A stretch of 64,000 bases of DNA from an uncultured Flavobacteriaceae bacterium (lineage in GTDB: Bacteria; Bacteroidota; Bacteroidia; Flavobacteriales; Flavobacteriaceae). The stretch is taken from the NCBI GenBank assembly GCA_937944485.1, contig CALDYU010000002.1, positions 1 to 64,000 on the forward strand, written 5' to 3'. The translations under genes and the position numbers were made by a program. Under the pieces are notes generated by a model. The model was not told the origin of the DNA. It made no database searches and saw only the letters and a program-made list of their open reading frames with translations. Position 1 is the stretch's first letter. Each line of letters opens with the position of its first letter. Shown here one piece after another: positions 45,733 through 53,971 of the stretch.

Positions 45733-46803
45733 TTAAGGATTTGTTTTAGCGACTTCAATCATCAAAGCTTCTTTTAAACTTGAAGTATCACCAAAAGAAT
45801 CGGGATTGAATTTGTTAGTATTACTTAGAATGATAATGGTTTTGTTAGTGTCTAGCATTCGTATCAAAACTGAATTTGCGCCTAGAATTCCGCCACGTCT
45901 TTCCATAATTTTGGGTTGCGATGTCGCAAAAGGGTAGTCGTAGGTCCAAACACTATACCCTGAATAATTATATTCTGGGTAAGACGTGTACATTAGTGCT
46001 TTACTTTTCTCAGATAGTAATACACTGCCGTACATGGCTTGATCAAGTTTCAACAAATCTTCGGCATTAGCATACATACAGCCCGCGGCATAATAATTTT
46101 CGATATAAAATAACGGATCTTTTTGTTTTAAACCCTGCTGATCGTAAGAGCGAGAGTAAGCAAAATTTTCAGGATAGGCATTTTTCTTTAAGAACCCTGT
46201 GTTTTTCATTTTTAAAGGAGCTAGAATTCGATTCTTGACAGCTCGTTGCCAAGGCGTTTTATCATATTTTTCTATGAGTAATCCCAGCAATACATAATCA
46301 ATATTGGCATAATTAAAAGTACCGAAGGCACTTTTTTTATTGTTCAAAGTTTCGGAAACAAAGGCTTGAGGCGTTTTTTGTTCGCCATATATCGCGTCTT
46401 TTTCATTAGGTAAACCAGATATGTGCAACAAAAGATGATGCACGGTAATCTTGTTAACATTAGGAATATGATATTCTGGCAGCAATGTTTTGAGGGAATC
46501 CGTTAATTGAAATTCACCTTCCGTTATCAATTGCATAATGGTGATTGCCGTAAACAATTTCGTAATCGATGCAATCGAAAAATGGGAGCTATTGGTTATC
46601 GGCGCTAAATGATCACTATTAGCATAGCCAAAGGATTTATGATATACTATTGTTCCCTGATCAGCGATTAAGATGTTTCCTTCAAAAAGGTCTTCGACCA
46701 CCGATTTTTGTACAATACTATCAATGCGAGTACTATCGATTTGAGCATGGCTATAAAATATGCTTATTAGTAGTATTGCCATTGCCATTTGCGCTTGTTT
46801 CAT
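45733..46803 (-). CDS. Serine hydrolase of the beta-lactamase / class C family
   Basis: 356 residues with signal peptide (MKQAQMAMAILLISIFYSHAQ). The catalytic S-x-x-K is SITK (79-82) and the Y-x-N element is YAN (165-167); a late RRGGILGANS provides the third motif. Such exported enzymes act as penicillin-binding-like esterases, D-aminopeptidases or lactamases; most are uncharacterised. I see no feature that marks it as a resistance enzyme. Monocistronic; flanked by repeat-rich DNA. Confidence 0.88.
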   Translation of the reverse strand: MKQAQMAMAILLISIFYSHAQIDSTRIDSIVQKSVVEDLFEGNILIADQGTIVYHKSFGYANSDHLAPITNSSHFSIASITKLFTAITIMQLITEGEFQLTDSLKTLLPEYHIPNVNKITVHHLLLHISGLPNEKDAIYGEQKTPQAFVSETLNNKKSAFGTFNYANIDYVLLGLLIEKYDKTPWQRAVKNRILAPLKMKNTGFLKKNAYPENFAYSRSYDQQGLKQKDPLFYIENYYAAGCMYANAEDLLKLDQAMYGSVLLSEKSKALMYTSYPEYNYSGYSVWTYDYPFATSQPKIMERRGGILGANSVLIRMLDTNKTIIILSNTNKFNPDSFGDTSSLKEALMIEVAKTNP

Positions 46804-46940
46804 ACTTCAGGCTTTAAGTCTTGGTTTTATTATATAGAGTCACAGAATTTAGAAAGGTTACAGGGATACTGAAATTATTGATTTTTTTGATGATAAAGGC
46901 TTGTTTTTAGGTTTTTCCTTCTCCGTAGGATAGGGAAACA

Positions 46941-47059
46941 AAAGCTCCGAATTTCAGCTTTACGGCGTAAAGCGCGGAGTTTTGTAATCGGTTTTACGCA
47001 GTAAAAATCCATAGTGAGAAGGGGTCTTTTTTAGGTTCCTTTTTGGACAAGCAAAAAGG
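46941..47059. other. Intergenic array of hairpins
   Basis: Three hairpins in a row: CTCCG (46945-46949) / CGGAG (46975-46979) enclosing the near-perfect GCTTTACG-G-CGTAAAGC (46957-46973); TTTAC-GCA-GTAAA right after; and CCTTTTTG-GACAAG-CAAAAAGG (47038-47059). None is followed by a proper T-run in the direction of rsmB transcription, so these look more like dispersed repeats than terminators. Confidence 0.5.
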
Positions 47060-47095
47060 GACAAGAGAAACGAACTAAGATACTATTACAATACC

Positions 47096-48307
47096 CTAAA
47101 TCCGCTCTAAAAGCGCCATATAAAACCCATCATAACCACTTTTAGAGGCATAGATTTTTTTCTCCTTTACTAAGGTAAAATCCTTGCCTTCTTCCGACGC
47201 TAAAAACGAAAGGACTTGATCATTATTTTCTTGAGGGAGAATAGAACAAGTCGCATAAACCATCTTACCACCCGCTTTTACAATCTTACTGTACGAACGA
47301 ATGATGTCATGCTGTATTTTAATGATTTTTTCTAAAAACTCAGGCTGCATCTTCCATTTTGAATCGGGGTTTCTACGAAGTACACCCAATCCTGTACAAG
47401 GGGCATCAATGAGCACTCGATCAGCACTACCATATAGTTTTTTGAAGACTTTGGTAGATTCAATTTCTCGAGTTTCAATATTGTGAGCTCCGTTTCTGCG
47501 TGCACGGCGTTTTAGTTCTTTTAGTTTACTGCCGTAAATATCCATAGAAATCAATTGACCTTTATTTTCCATGAGGGCAGCTAAGTGCAATGATTTTCCG
47601 CCAGCACCGGCGCAAGTATCCACCACACGTTGGCCTGGTTCTACTTCGAGCATTTCAGCCACGAGCTGTGAAGAAGCATCTTGCACTTCAAAAAAGCCTT
47701 TTTTAAATGATTCTGTTTGAAAAACATTGGCGCGTTCAGGCAGGCGAAGGGCAGAGGCATAGCCTTTGATAGGTTCTACAACAATACCTTCTTCTAACAG
47801 TGCCTTGCGTAGCTTTTCTTTGGTTGTTTTTAAGGTGTTAGTTCTTAGAATAACTTCTGCAGGTTCATTGAGTTTCGCCAATTCTTGCGTCCATAATTTG
47901 TCTCCGAGTGCTTTTTCACACAATTCATCAATCCAATCAGGTACAGCTTCGCGAAACTTTCTAATTTTAGAAAGCTCATCAAATTTTCCTTTGATACGGC
48001 GTGTTGGGGTACCTTCAATTTGTTTCCAATCAGGTAATTGAATTCCCTTAAGTACCGCCCAAACCGCCCATACTCTATATAAATCTTGTCTAGAGTAAGG
48101 TTCATGCACCTCTGCTATTTCTGTGTACAAACGTTTATAACGTACAATTTCATAGGTGGTTTCAGCAATAAAACCGCGATCGCGTTTGCCCCAGCGCTTA
48201 TCAAATTTGAGCACTTTTTGTACAACTTTATCGGCATACTGATTTTCGTTAAAAATCATTTCAAGAGCATCAATAGCTGCAAATACTAAATTTCTATGGA
48301 GTTTCAT
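47096..48307 (-). CDS. RsmB/NSUN-family RNA (cytosine-5) methyltransferase
   Basis: 403 residues. The SAM site is VVDTCAGAGGKSLHLAA, and the two catalytic cysteines lie in LIDAPCTGLGVLRRNPD and YATCSILPQEN. The N-terminal 150 residues are helical and resemble a NusB-like or RsmB N-domain, but shorter than in E. coli RsmB. It methylates cytosine C5 in rRNA or tRNA; the exact target (16S C967 or another) is not certain. Divergent from the ECF sigma factor gene, with its own promoter box. Confidence 0.9.
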   Translation of the reverse strand: MKLHRNLVFAAIDALEMIFNENQYADKVVQKVLKFDKRWGKRDRGFIAETTYEIVRYKRLYTEIAEVHEPYSRQDLYRVWAVWAVLKGIQLPDWKQIEGTPTRRIKGKFDELSKIRKFREAVPDWIDELCEKALGDKLWTQELAKLNEPAEVILRTNTLKTTKEKLRKALLEEGIVVEPIKGYASALRLPERANVFQTESFKKGFFEVQDASSQLVAEMLEVEPGQRVVDTCAGAGGKSLHLAALMENKGQLISMDIYGSKLKELKRRARRNGAHNIETREIESTKVFKKLYGSADRVLIDAPCTGLGVLRRNPDSKWKMQPEFLEKIIKIQHDIIRSYSKIVKAGGKMVYATCSILPQENNDQVLSFLASEEGKDFTLVKEKKIYASKSGYDGFYMALLERI

Positions 48308-48336
48308 TGCTACTGTCTTTCAGAAAATTAAGAGGG

Positions 48337-48344
48337 CAAAGATA
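48337..48344 (-). promoter_or_regulatory. Candidate -7 promoter box of the RNA methyltransferase gene
   Basis: TATCTTTG on the minus strand, exact TAnnTTTG, 29 bp before the start at 48307. No TTG at the ideal -33 distance. Confidence 0.5.
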
Positions 48345-48393
48345 CTCTTTTGTAATCGTTTAATTTGTGTAATTTGCATCTCAAATTCTCCAT

Positions 48394-48975
48394 TTGGAAG
48401 AACAACAATTCATCACACTTTTACAAGAAGGAACGAACCTAGCCTATGGTCAGTTACTTGATGAATACCAGCAAAAAGTATTTGCGACTTGTATCTCATT
48501 CGTGCCCAATCAAGAAGATGCTGAAGACATTGCGCAAGAGGTATTTATTGAAGTTTTCAAAAGTATTCACAAATTCAAAGGAGATTCAAAATTATCTACA
48601 TGGATATATCGTATTTCAGTAAATAAGAGTCTGGAATTTATCCGAAGAAAAAACACCAAAAAACGTTTTGGCTTTATGCAGTCTTTACTAGGAAATGACA
48701 TGCCAATCGACAAAAGCGCCTATTTCACAGAATTTAATCACCCAGGTATACAATTAGAAAACAAAGAAAAAAGTGAGCTACTATTTGCAGCCATTAATAA
48801 ATTACCAGAAGCTCAGCGTATGGTGTATACCTTAAATAAAATAGAGGACTTAAGTTATCAAGAAGTGAGTGCTATTACTGAGAAAAGCATTTCTTCAATT
48901 GAATCACTTTTGTTTAGGGCAAAGAAGAATTTGAAAGAGATTTTACATGACTATTATAAAAAAGAAGGATACTGA
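48394..48975 (+). CDS. ECF sigma factor of the YHYH-SCO locus
   Basis: 193 residues with sigma region 2 (FVPNQEDAEDIAQEVFIEVF and KGDSKLSTWIYRISVNKSLEFIRR) and region 4 (LPEAQRMVYTLNKIEDLSYQEVSAITEKS, in part). It starts with TTG at 48394; the next ATG is over 100 residues into the conserved core. It should direct RNA polymerase to a specific promoter class. The three CAAGTTT-N13-CATCTAAA elements immediately downstream are the obvious candidates. A probable anti-sigma gene follows 47 bp later. Confidence 0.93.
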   Translation: MEEQQFITLLQEGTNLAYGQLLDEYQQKVFATCISFVPNQEDAEDIAQEVFIEVFKSIHKFKGDSKLSTWIYRISVNKSLEFIRRKNTKKRFGFMQSLLGNDMPIDKSAYFTEFNHPGIQLENKEKSELLFAAINKLPEAQRMVYTLNKIEDLSYQEVSAITEKSISSIESLLFRAKKNLKEILHDYYKKEGY

Positions 48976-48977
48976 CG

Positions 48978-49006
48978 CAAGTTTTTTAAAATATGTGCAT
49001 CTAAAT
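48978..49006 (+). promoter_or_regulatory. Putative ECF promoter element, copy A
   Basis: CAAGTTT, 13 bases, then CATCTAAAT. It starts 3 bp after the sigma factor stop and ends 17 bp before the anti-sigma-like gene start. Identical spacing to copies B and C; A and C also share TTTAAAA after the first block. Confidence 0.75.
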
Positions 49007-49022
49007 AAAAGACCAAAGTAGT

Positions 49023-49358
49023 ATGAGTAAGCAAAGCAAACCAAATATTGACCAATTAATTGAAGCCACCATTGATAGTGCTTCAAATATTAACGCTGTT
49101 AAAACGTCTCCATTCTTTAAAGAAAAAGTGCTCAATAACATTGCAAAGCAAGATATTATCAAGAATGCAGATGTGGGTTATTTAAATTGGTTTACACCGA
49201 GCTATCAAGCTGCAGCACTGGTGTTTTTTGTGATTTTAAATGCTTACGTTTTAGTTTCTAATAACTCAGATAACAGCGATGTTGATACGTTTGAGAATTT
49301 CGCTGATGTCTACGGATTATCAGAAACTACCACCGATTCATATTTGTACCAAAATTAG
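49023..49358 (+). CDS. Probable anti-sigma factor (single-pass membrane protein)
   Basis: 111 residues. A charged N-terminal cytoplasmic part (1-58) with MSKQSKPNIDQLIEATIDSA is followed by one membrane helix (about 60-78, YQAAALVFFVILNAYVLVS) and a short acidic periplasmic tail. The placement straight after an ECF sigma gene, with this topology, is that of an anti-sigma factor. No zinc-binding HxxxCxxC motif is present, so it is not of the ZAS type. Function assigned by context. Confidence 0.65.
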   Translation: MSKQSKPNIDQLIEATIDSASNINAVKTSPFFKEKVLNNIAKQDIIKNADVGYLNWFTPSYQAAALVFFVILNAYVLVSNNSDNSDVDTFENFADVYGLSETTTDSYLYQN

Positions 49359-49363
49359 ACGCA

Positions 49364-49888
49364 ATGAAGAATAATGTACTTTTATATATCTTGTTGGTTT
49401 TCTTAGTGGTGATGAATGCATTTTTCTTATTCCAACATTTTGGTAGCACTGAGATACAGGATGCTCCAAGAAGAGGCCCTGCACGTTTTATTTCAGAAGA
49501 ATTGAATTTTGATGCAGCGCAAACCGAAGCCTTTGAGAGATTAGATGTGTTACATCGAGAGCAGATGAATTTGCTACTTCATGATATTAAAGTTGCTAAA
49601 GATGATTTGTATGATTTCTTATCTGATGATACCATAAACAATCAAGTCATTGATTCGCTTGCAGCGGCTATAGGCAAAAAGGAAGCAGCAAAAGATGTGG
49701 AGACTTTCCTTTTCTTTAAAGCAGTTCGAAAGTTATGCAACGAAGATCAAAAGCTGCGCTTTGAAGCTATTATAAAAGATGCTTTGAGTGGTCGACCAGG
49801 ACCACCACGAAGAAACGGACCTCCTGATCGAGGTGGGCCTCCTCATGGTGGACGTGATAAGGAGAATAGGCCACCGCATGGATTCTAA
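49364..49888 (+). CDS. CpxP/Spy-like periplasmic sensor protein
   Basis: 174 residues with an N-terminal hydrophobic anchor (about 5-25). The helical middle (about 50-140) contains LNFDAAQTEAFERLDVLHREQM, the pattern of the Spy/CpxP/CnrX family (L-x-x-x-Q-x-x-x-F; given in part as AAQTEAFERL). The tail is rich in Pro, Gly, Arg and His (GPPRRNGPPDRGGPPHGG), which might bind metal. Related proteins sense metals or envelope stress and control an ECF sigma factor. It begins 5 bp after the anti-sigma gene and ends in a terminator. Confidence 0.78.
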   Translation: MKNNVLLYILLVFLVVMNAFFLFQHFGSTEIQDAPRRGPARFISEELNFDAAQTEAFERLDVLHREQMNLLLHDIKVAKDDLYDFLSDDTINNQVIDSLAAAIGKKEAAKDVETFLFFKAVRKLCNEDQKLRFEAIIKDALSGRPGPPRRNGPPDRGGPPHGGRDKENRPPHGF

Positions 49889-49908
49889 GCTGTTTTTAAA
49901 TTTTCAAG

Positions 49909-49938
49909 AGACCCTAATTTTGATTGGGTCTTTTTTTG
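49909..49938 (+). terminator. Rho-independent terminator
   Basis: AGACCCTAAT pairs with (A)TTGGGTCT through a short loop and is followed by T8. It closes the sigma/anti-sigma/CpxP-like unit before element B. Confidence 0.85.
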
Positions 49939-49962
49939 TGCTTTTTTTAACATAGCCGCGCA

Positions 49963-49991
49963 CAAGTTTATAAAAACATCTGCATCTAAAT
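49963..49991 (+). promoter_or_regulatory. Putative ECF promoter element, copy B
   Basis: CAAGTTT-N13-CATCTAAAT, just after the terminator and 24 bp before the EF-hand gene start. Spacing as in copies A and C. Confidence 0.75.
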
Positions 49992-50015
49992 CATCATAAC
50001 CCTAAAAGTTACCAC

Positions 50016-50306
50016 ATGAAGAATTTTAGATTAAGATTAGCAGTATTGGTTTTTGGAGCGACTTTGTTTTTTGCGAATAGTACGGTTGCACAATCTCAAG
50101 ATAACAACGAGCGTAGAAAGCCACCAACGTTTGAACAATTACTAGATAAAATGGATACCAATGAAGACGGCAAACTCTCAAAGAAAGAAATAAAAGGTCC
50201 TTTAAAAGAACGTTTTTCCAAAGTTGATTTAGATGAAGATGGTTTCATTACAGAAGAAGAATTTAAAAAGGTTCCAAAGCCTAAAAGAAGGGAAAAAAGA
50301 AATTAG
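50016..50306 (+). CDS. Secreted EF-hand calcium-binding protein
   Basis: 96 residues: a signal peptide (to about FANSTVAQ, residue 26) and two canonical EF-hand loops, DTNEDGKLSKKE (47-58) and DLDEDGFITEEE (71-82), each with Asp at 1, 3, 5 order and Glu at 12. It should bind two calcium ions in the periplasm. It has its own copy of the ECF-type promoter element and lies between the sigma unit and the first YHYH cassette. Confidence 0.92.
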   Translation: MKNFRLRLAVLVFGATLFFANSTVAQSQDNNERRKPPTFEQLLDKMDTNEDGKLSKKEIKGPLKERFSKVDLDEDGFITEEEFKKVPKPKRREKRN

Positions 50307-50317
50307 AATAGTATCCA

Positions 50318-50346
50318 CAAGTTTTTTAAAATTAATACATCTAAAG
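50318..50346 (+). promoter_or_regulatory. Putative ECF promoter element, copy C
   Basis: CAAGTTT-N13-CATCTAAAG, 24 bp before the first YHYH gene start. Same spacing as A and B. Confidence 0.75.
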
Positions 50347-50370
50347 ATTAAATATTAAAAATAGATTACC

Positions 50371-51150
50371 ATGAAAAAGACAATAAAGAATTTATCTCTA
50401 GTACTGCTGCCATTATTTATTATGAGTATAGGTGTTATTTCTTGTAGTTCAGATGACAATGACAATCCAATTGCTGATGAAGAAGGAATGGAAGATGAAG
50501 ATGACGAAGTTGTTACAGAACTTCACGCAGCCTTTGCAGAATTTAACGAAGACGCCACTACCATATTTTTAGATGGGTCAAATGTGGTTATTGAAACAAC
50601 GGGTTTGCCAAATCATGAATCAGTTTATTGGGGAGAGGGGAATGTTTTATATAGAGAAGAACCTGATGTGCGGCTCACACCAACTAGAATACCAGACCGA
50701 GATCAAGCACAGACCATAACGGTTGATGCGACCCCGAATTTGACAGGAAGTACCGTAGCCACAGAACTGGGTATTATTGGCGTTGCGGTGAGCGGGTCTT
50801 ATATATTTAATGACCAAGAAGGTAACGGTGCATTAGATCAGGCAGCGGGCAGTTTAGACTGGACAGGCGCTCATATCGGTCCGAGTGTATACCACTATCA
50901 TTTAGAACCAAAAGCTTTTACGAATGATGATGATAAACTAGTGGGTATTTTAAATGACGGTATTTTTCTTTATGGAAGAAAGTGTAATGCAATTGAAGAT
51001 TATCCAACAGATTTAGATGCTTCCGGTGGCCATACTTCGGTCACTCAGCATAGTAATAGTAAAGAAGAGTATCACTATCATATTATTAATGAAATTTATT
51101 CTACAACAGGGTCGTATATTGCTTTTGCTGGTCCGTTTCAAGGATATTAA
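50371..51150 (+). CDS. YHYH-domain lipoprotein, cassette 1
   Basis: 259 residues. Lipobox GVISC (Cys25), an acidic linker (30-50), then the YHYH domain with two YHYH tetrads at 174-177 and 234-237 and the conserved NDGIFLYG between them. The repeated histidines suggest a metal site, possibly copper in view of the SCO gene two genes on; that is inference, since the family has no established activity. It is the head of the YHYH-MORN-SCO cassette; the MORN gene starts 8 bp later. Confidence 0.88.
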   Translation: MKKTIKNLSLVLLPLFIMSIGVISCSSDDNDNPIADEEGMEDEDDEVVTELHAAFAEFNEDATTIFLDGSNVVIETTGLPNHESVYWGEGNVLYREEPDVRLTPTRIPDRDQAQTITVDATPNLTGSTVATELGIIGVAVSGSYIFNDQEGNGALDQAAGSLDWTGAHIGPSVYHYHLEPKAFTNDDDKLVGILNDGIFLYGRKCNAIEDYPTDLDASGGHTSVTQHSNSKEEYHYHIINEIYSTTGSYIAFAGPFQGY

Positions 51151-51158
51151 GAAAACCT

Positions 51159-51770
51159 ATGAAAACGATTCATCTTTTTCTTTTGGTACTCGTTACTTGC
51201 GCTAGCTTCAGTTGTAAAAAGAATGTAGCTACCAAAAGCACTGTCGATATACAAATTGTTATCGATAGTGTTGAAGTATTGAAAAAGAAATTACTGCTTA
51301 ATCAAATTAAGGGTGCCTGGTATTTTATGGGAGAACCATTTAACGGGTACTCTGTGAAATATCATTCTAATGGAGCTTTGGCCGAAAGACTTGGTTTTTA
51401 TAAAGGAAAGCGCGAAGGTACAGCTAAACGATGGTCTGCAAACGGGAAACTACTCGTTGAATCTCACTATAAAAACAATCGTTTGCATGGTCGATATACT
51501 ACTTGGTGGGATAACCAAGTTGCAGCTTCAGAAGCTAATTATGAAAACGGCAAAATCAATGGTATTGAAAAGCAATGGTATGCTTCTGGTCAATTGGCAA
51601 AAGTGCGTAATTTGGTTGATGGCAAAGAACATGGGTTACAAAAAGCATGGCTTGAAAATGGAATTTTATACGTTAATTATGAAGCCAAGAATGGTCGAAT
51701 CTTCGGTATGCGAAGAGCGAATTCTTGTTATCAATTAAAGGATGAACAAGTTGTACAAAGTAAATTGTAA
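51159..51770 (+). CDS. MORN-repeat (YwqK-like) lipoprotein, cassette 1
   Basis: 203 residues with a signal peptide ending at the lipobox ASFSC (Cys about 20). About five MORN-type repeats of 20-23 residues follow: GYSVKYHSNGAL, REGTAKRWSANGKL, LHGRYTTWWDNQV, INGIEKQWYASGQL and EHGLQKAWLENGIL. MORN repeats form beta-hairpin ladders for binding proteins or lipids. Annotation pipelines often call this YwqK antitoxin, for which there is no support here. The end overlaps the SCO gene by 29 bp. Confidence 0.88.
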   Translation: MKTIHLFLLVLVTCASFSCKKNVATKSTVDIQIVIDSVEVLKKKLLLNQIKGAWYFMGEPFNGYSVKYHSNGALAERLGFYKGKREGTAKRWSANGKLLVESHYKNNRLHGRYTTWWDNQVAASEANYENGKINGIEKQWYASGQLAKVRNLVDGKEHGLQKAWLENGILYVNYEAKNGRIFGMRRANSCYQLKDEQVVQSKL

Positions 51771-52437
51771 TTGGTATATCTTAATTTTCTGTATCGCTCT
51801 TTTTGTTAGCTGTAAACAAGAATTAAAAAAAGAAGAAATCAAGGTAATTGAGACGAGTAGGGTAGCCTATTTACCTTTTTATAGTGATGAAACCTTCACG
51901 CCTCATTGGATCAAACCAAATACGAAAGAAGAACAAAGCTTTCATAAAATACCTGACTTTAATTTGGTCAATCAGTTAGGCGATACCATTACTTCAAAAA
52001 CCTTCGATAAAAAAATATACGTTACCGATTTCTTTTTTACAAGTTGCCCAGGTATTTGTTTAAAAATGACGGCCAACATGCTGAAAGTACAAGAAGAGTT
52101 CAAGAATGATGATGAAATTGTTTTGCTTTCTCATTCAGTTACTCCTTCAATAGATTCTGTAGTTGTTCTTAAAAATTATGCGGAAAAACATGGTATTATT
52201 GACAATAAATGGCATTTGGTAACAGGAGATAAAAAAGAAATATATAATCTTGGCAGAAATCAGTATTTTGTTGAAAATGATTTAGGGATACCGAAGGATA
52301 TTAATGACTTTTTGCATACGGAGAACTTCCTACTTATAGATAAGAATAAACATATTAGAGGTATTTATAATGGTTTGAATAGGGCTTCTATTGCTCAATT
52401 GATTACCGATATAAAAACGCTAAAAAATAAAGGTTAA
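51742..52437 (+). CDS. SCO1/SenC-family copper chaperone, cassette 1
   Basis: 231 residues. Lipobox FVSC (Cys24), then a thioredoxin-like fold with the copper ligands C102-PGI-C106 and H192 in DFLHTENF. SCO proteins deliver copper to the CuA site of cytochrome oxidase or act as thiol reductases in the periplasm. No oxidase gene is nearby, so a role with the YHYH protein is more likely. The start overlaps the MORN gene by 29 bp, which indicates translational coupling; a 110-bp gap precedes the sulfatase. Confidence 0.92.
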   Translation: MNKLYKVNCNWYILIFCIALFVSCKQELKKEEIKVIETSRVAYLPFYSDETFTPHWIKPNTKEEQSFHKIPDFNLVNQLGDTITSKTFDKKIYVTDFFFTSCPGICLKMTANMLKVQEEFKNDDEIVLLSHSVTPSIDSVVVLKNYAEKHGIIDNKWHLVTGDKKEIYNLGRNQYFVENDLGIPKDINDFLHTENFLLIDKNKHIRGIYNGLNRASIAQLITDIKTLKNKG

Positions 52438-52547
52438 ATTTTACCAAGAACTTCCTAGTTTTACACAATAAAATCAATTAATTAAGGGTTATGTTTAAAC
52501 CTTTTTAGTTTTATAGAGGCAAAGTAACAATTAAACTTCAAGTCTAT

Positions 52548-53897
52548 ATGAATATCCTGAAATCACCTTTGCTCTTCTTTACACTTTTAATTTTCGCCTG
52601 CAGTACTGATAAAGAAATCGACGAAGTCATAGATGCTCAAGATGAGGACAATGTAACGGACACGTTTGAAGAAACTACGAGCGAGAACCCGAATATTCTT
52701 TTGATTATCGCTGATGACATGGGCTTAGATGCTAGTCCTGGTTATAGTCTTGGAACTATTAAACCGAATATGCCCAATTTACAACAGCTCATTAATACGG
52801 GTGTTACCTTTAATAATCTGTGGTCGTATCCTACATGTACGCCTACAAGAGCCAGCATTATTACGGGTAAATATGGCTTTCGAACTAATGTGATGAAGGT
52901 TGATGATCCATTAGCCACTACCGAGACTACTATTCAAAAGTATTTGGATGAAAACACGAATGAAGGGTACAGTCATGCCGTTATTGGCAAATGGCATTTG
53001 TCAAGAGATGTCAATCATGTCACCGACATGGGCGTGGGCAGCTTTTCCGGATTTTTAAGCGGGGGTGTTCAAGACTATTCAGACTGGACCTTTATTGAAA
53101 ACGGAAACTCCACCAATTCTACAGAATATACTACAACAAAATTTACTGATTTAGCTATTGATTGGGTTGATAATCAAACCAAACCTTGGTTTTTATGGTT
53201 GGCGTATAATGCCCCCCATACTCCTTTTCATCTACCTCCTTCAGATTTGCATTCACAGGGTAATTTACCTACGGATGAAGCCAGCATAAGTAATAATCCG
53301 ATGCCTTATTATATGGCAGCTTTAGAAGCTATGGATACTGAAATGGGAAGACTTTTAGCCTCTATGTCTGACGAAGAAAGAGCCAATACCATCATCATTT
53401 TTGTTGGCGACAACGGTACACCAGGTCAAGTAGTGCAAGAATACAATAGCCAACGAGCCAAAGGAAAAGTATATCAAGGTGGTGTGAATGTTCCTATGAT
53501 TGTTTCAGGATTTGAAGTAAGTCGTCAAAACGAAACTGATGATGCCTTGATCAACACTACTGATTTGTTCGCCACCATTGCTGATATAGCAGGTAGTGGT
53601 ACAACTGAAATTCATGATAGTAAAAGTTTTAGAGCCTTGTTGAGTACTGAAAATACTTCTTTTAGAGAGTTTGTTTATACTGAAGTCGGCAATGATTCAG
53701 GTACTTCTGATTACACCATCAGAAACGCAACACATAAGTATATCAAATTCGCCGATGGCACTGAGGCATTATATGATTTAAGTGCAAACCCACTTGAACA
53801 ACCAAATTTATTAAATGCGAATAGGTTACCATTAAGTGATGAAAATAGTTCAGAGTTAGACAAACTTCTTGACGCATCTAATGCAATTAGAAACTAG
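52548..53897 (+). CDS. Sulfatase lipoprotein
   Basis: 449 residues with lipobox FACS (Cys18). The formylglycine motif is C97-T-P-T-R101 within the sulfatase signature, with IIADDMG (metal-binding aspartates, 53-59), then GKWHLS and GDNGTPGQ. It should need maturation of Cys97 by an anaerobic sulfatase-maturating enzyme or FGE, encoded elsewhere. It cleaves sulfate esters, perhaps of marine polysaccharides; the substrate is unknown and no polysaccharide-utilisation genes lie here. It stands between the two YHYH cassettes. Confidence 0.92.
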   Translation: MNILKSPLLFFTLLIFACSTDKEIDEVIDAQDEDNVTDTFEETTSENPNILLIIADDMGLDASPGYSLGTIKPNMPNLQQLINTGVTFNNLWSYPTCTPTRASIITGKYGFRTNVMKVDDPLATTETTIQKYLDENTNEGYSHAVIGKWHLSRDVNHVTDMGVGSFSGFLSGGVQDYSDWTFIENGNSTNSTEYTTTKFTDLAIDWVDNQTKPWFLWLAYNAPHTPFHLPPSDLHSQGNLPTDEASISNNPMPYYMAALEAMDTEMGRLLASMSDEERANTIIIFVGDNGTPGQVVQEYNSQRAKGKVYQGGVNVPMIVSGFEVSRQNETDDALINTTDLFATIADIAGSGTTEIHDSKSFRALLSTENTSFREFVYTEVGNDSGTSDYTIRNATHKYIKFADGTEALYDLSANPLEQPNLLNANRLPLSDENSSELDKLLDASNAIRN

Positions 53898-53900
53898 TTT

Positions 53901-53918
53901 CACCACAATTTTGTGGTG
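53901..53918. terminator. Weak hairpin after the sulfatase gene
   Basis: CACCACAA / TTGTGGTG, 8-bp perfect arms separated by 2 bases, directly after the stop at 53897, without a strong T-run. It may attenuate read-through into cassette 2. Confidence 0.4.
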
Positions 53919-53971
53919 TTGAGATGTTGTTTCTCTAAAATCAAATATCAATAAAGTATAAAATAAATAGT

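Noticed and set aside
44829-45758. Small minus-strand frames encoding TSLNPSLxGGKLKCK-type peptides
   Set aside because: They are translations of the dispersed repeats R1 and R3, not genes.
45733-46803. Beta-lactamase resistance gene
   Set aside because: Only the generic serine-hydrolase motifs are seen; this family is very broad and nothing points to lactam hydrolysis.
51159-51770. Toxin-antitoxin antitoxin (YwqK-type label)
   Set aside because: The protein is an exported lipoprotein of MORN repeats with no toxin gene nearby; the label comes from distant similarity.
53855-53883. A fourth ECF-type element (CATCTAAT) at the end of the sulfatase gene
   Set aside because: The upstream CAAGTTT block is missing at the required distance and the site lies inside coding sequence.
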